Shown here: in pieces, positions 62,268 through 64,000 of the stretch
How the letters are laid out: the number at the start of each line of letters is the position of its first letter
How positions within the stretch are numbered: the first letter of the stretch is position 1
From: Haliclona indistincta
Lineage: Eukaryota; Porifera; Demospongiae; Haplosclerida; Chalinidae
Reading direction: 5' to 3'
NCBI GenBank assembly: GCA_964017065.1
Contig: OZ024787.1
Location: forward strand, 2,064,658-2,128,657
Length of the DNA stretch: 64,000 bases
The notes under the pieces: model-generated
Seen by the model: only the letters and a program-made list of their open reading frames with translations
Told to the model about the DNA's origin: nothing
The model's database searches: none
Position numbers and translations under genes: made by a program

Positions 62268-62525
62268 GTCAGCACTGTTAGTAATACTGTAACTACACAA
62301 GCTACTAGCATTAGCTTACTGGAAAGGTCAGCACTGTTAGTAATACTGTAACTACACAAGCTACTAGCATTAGCTTACTGGAAAGGTCAGCACTGTTAGT
62401 AATACTGTAACTACACAAGCTACTAGCATTAGCTTACTGGAAAGGTCAGCACTGTTAGTAATACTGTAACTACACAAGCTACTAGCATTTGCTTACTGGA
62501 AAGGTCAGCACTATTAGTATTCCTG
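62232..62525. repeat. 59-bp tandem repeat, 5 copies, including a GET4 exon end and splice donor
   Basis: Units start at 62232, 62291, 62350, 62409 and 62468. Each contains the sequence encoding the exon 4 end (CTACTAGCATTAGCTTACTG then GAAAG) followed by GTCAGC, the donor. The first unit is the real exon end; the others lie in the following intron or flank. The last two are slightly diverged. Confidence 0.93.
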
Positions 62526-63428
62526 TACTGATTACATTTTGAACCAAGCGTTTGTCTAGCTACTAATTGAAATAATAGACTGTCTAGGTCAATTTACTAA
62601 AGACAGGAATTATATGTAATAGTGACTGCAATTTGTATTATACTGCGAGTCCTTGTATATTGGGGGCGTGCTTTGAAGGCATGGTGATCAAATGTAAAGA
62701 ACTCGCTTTTCTATGTAGTCACACGGTCAACACAACTATGACAATTGACAAATCTGGCATACATGACAGCTATGTTAGCACATGATAGGCAGGCCTTAGC
62801 CATGCCAAGCAGACACGCCAATTTTTAAAAATTCCACATTAAAAGGCCCCATTACACCAAGCAAACCGCGTTGGTTCACTAGTAGGACGGGCTTCCTCAT
62901 TGTGTTGAGTATGAACAAGTGTGGAAGAACGCAGTGAAAGTTAGAGAGCAATAGCACAAAGCCTTCACAAGGTACTTGTGATAGGATTGGTCTGCATTTC
63001 AGCACCACGACGATCAGGCATTGGCGATATTGCCGATGGGGTTAATAGTGCTCGCTGGCTGGAAGTAACTCACTAATTCAGCTGTAGCCAGCTCTTGAGC
63101 ATAAGCTATCTTTTAATTTTTTGTGTTTATAATTTTCATGAATAGGTATGAAAATTTTGACGTGAAAAATCCGATTCACTGTAATAGACAACCTTTTGTT
63201 TGTCTAATTTAATTCACAGAGAAACTAAAGTCATCTTAACCATTGAGTACATAAAGGGTTAAAAATGTTTATAGTTATAGATCTATATCTCGATCAATAT
63301 TTGTACAAACAGTTTTTTAATGTCTTTGTGCTTGTTGGTAAATTCTTTTATCATTCGGCATAGTTGCGTGCGCTATCAATAACACTTGCCACATATGCAA
63401 TTTCAGTGTCAACAGTCAGCAGCTCACC
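62526..63428. other. Interval between GET4 exon 4 and the transporter gene
   Basis: I looked for the remaining GET4 exons and found none that I can support. AT-rich, with a possible CAG acceptor at 63406-63409 for a 5' exon of the transporter. Confidence 0.4.
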
Positions 63429-64000
63429 ATGGCTTACCCAGGTGCTAGGGCCGTAGTGCTTCTCTGTTTCTTGGTTCACTTTGTGCTCAGTACGGACTGG
63501 ATCGCCTTACAATCACTCTCAATCTCTACAATTGGTCTTTTGTCGCTGGTCCAAGGCATCACATTGTTGCTCTACCCATTCATTGGACTATTAGCTGATA
63601 CTTGTTTCAACCGACATCTCTTCATTAAAGCATCCATCTTTCTCTTGTTTTTGAACTCTTCTCTGGTTTTGGCTTTTTCCATCATCTTTTGTCTTCGAGA
63701 TGATTCGGTTGGCCTTGGCTTACATATATCTTGGTATAATGCAACTATATTTACAATATGCCTCATAATTTGTATCGTTTCTGTTGGAATGTTCGATGCG
63801 GTTGGTATCCAGTTTGGTATGGACCAGATGATAGAGGCCTCCTCAGACCAGATCAGTGCATTCATACACTGGTACTACTGGAGTATGAACATTGGCATTG
63901 GAGTTCAGGCAATCGTAATGACTTCTGCACTTCTCTTGATGGGATCTTGCGCTTTTTCGACTGAATCTGTTGTTAAGTTTAGCTTTTTCTATACTTTTTG
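63429..64000 (+). CDS. POT/PTR (SLC15-like) oligopeptide transporter, N-terminal part
   Basis: Starting at the Met at 63429 (context CACCATGG), the frame is open for 190 codons to the right edge. It encodes about five membrane segments. The first loop GLLADTCFNRH fits the MFS/POT signature between helices 2 and 3. GIQFGMDQMIEASSDQ followed by FIHWYYWSMNIG matches the POT family region of helices 4-5 (FYxxxNxG motif). POT proteins are proton-coupled di/tripeptide or nitrate-type carriers of plasma or organelle membranes; the substrate here is unknown. The start is supported by homology beginning immediately after it (YPGARAVVLLCFLVHF). Confidence 0.75.
   Translation, partial: MAYPGARAVVLLCFLVHFVLSTDWIALQSLSISTIGLLSLVQGITLLLYPFIGLLADTCFNRHLFIKASIFLLFLNSSLVLAFSIIFCLRDDSVGLGLHISWYNATIFTICLIICIVSVGMFDAVGIQFGMDQMIEASSDQISAFIHWYYWSMNIGIGVQAIVMTSALLLMGSCAFSTESVVKFSFFYTF

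Noticed and set aside
62232..62525. Direct repeats resembling a CRISPR array
   Set aside because: Units are contiguous 59-bp tandem copies without variable spacers, in an animal gene; a minisatellite derived from an exon/donor.

Overview
The window is eukaryotic and metazoan. Genes are split by short GT-AG introns (about 50 bp to 2 kb), several genes are animal-type (a ROCO-like PDZ/death-domain protein, GET4, an oligopeptide-transporter-type carrier, a JmjC hydroxylase), and MITEs, foldback elements and microsatellites are dense. Short introns, tight gene spacing and this domain repertoire suggest an early-branching animal, most likely a demosponge. That taxonomic guess is inference; no species marker is visible.

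Left third (1-32 kb). This part holds a tandem family of large, essentially intronless genes for membrane proteins: a signal peptide, a right-handed beta-helix ectodomain with FxxN/GG[AI]-type repeats like those of chlamydial Pmp proteins, a Cys-rich juxtamembrane region, a multi-pass membrane module and a short acidic tail with three conserved tyrosines. Four copies are visible: a C-terminal fragment at the left edge (1-283), copy A (4274-8015), copy B (8872-17376, a pseudogene split by two large insertions) and copy C (28036-31765, best preserved). A, B and C all carry frameshifts in the membrane module. A three-exon DUF1295/steroid-reductase-like gene (784-2572, minus strand) lies between the first two copies. 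The rest is mobile DNA: an 848-bp palindrome, MITEs with 9-10 bp target duplications, foldback elements, and a 6.3-kb inverted repeat (18468-24785) with arms of about 1.7-1.9 kb.

Middle (32-50 kb). A very young, internally deleted Ty3/gypsy-type LTR element (32957-35483, LTRs appear identical) is interrupted by a TTAA-flanked piggyBac-like MITE. It is followed by a 15-exon gene for a predicted membrane-anchored Fe(II)/2-oxoglutarate JmjC hydroxylase (36890-45305) and by short genes or gene parts of unknown function (45447-49984).

Right third (50-64 kb). A seven-exon minus-strand gene (50787-59567) encodes a protein of about 1243 aa: an unknown N-terminal domain, a PDZ domain, a Roc/COR-like region apparently lacking the nucleotide-binding motifs, and two tandem C-terminal death domains. 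It shares a 132-bp intergenic region, head to head, with a GET4 gene (59700-62267), of which only the N-terminal four exons are visible. The last visible GET4 exon end and its splice donor are repeated in a five-copy 59-bp array. A POT/SLC15-like transporter gene starts at 63429 and runs off the right edge.

Exon coordinates were derived by eye from splice consensus and reading-frame phase. They are internally consistent but have not been checked against transcripts.
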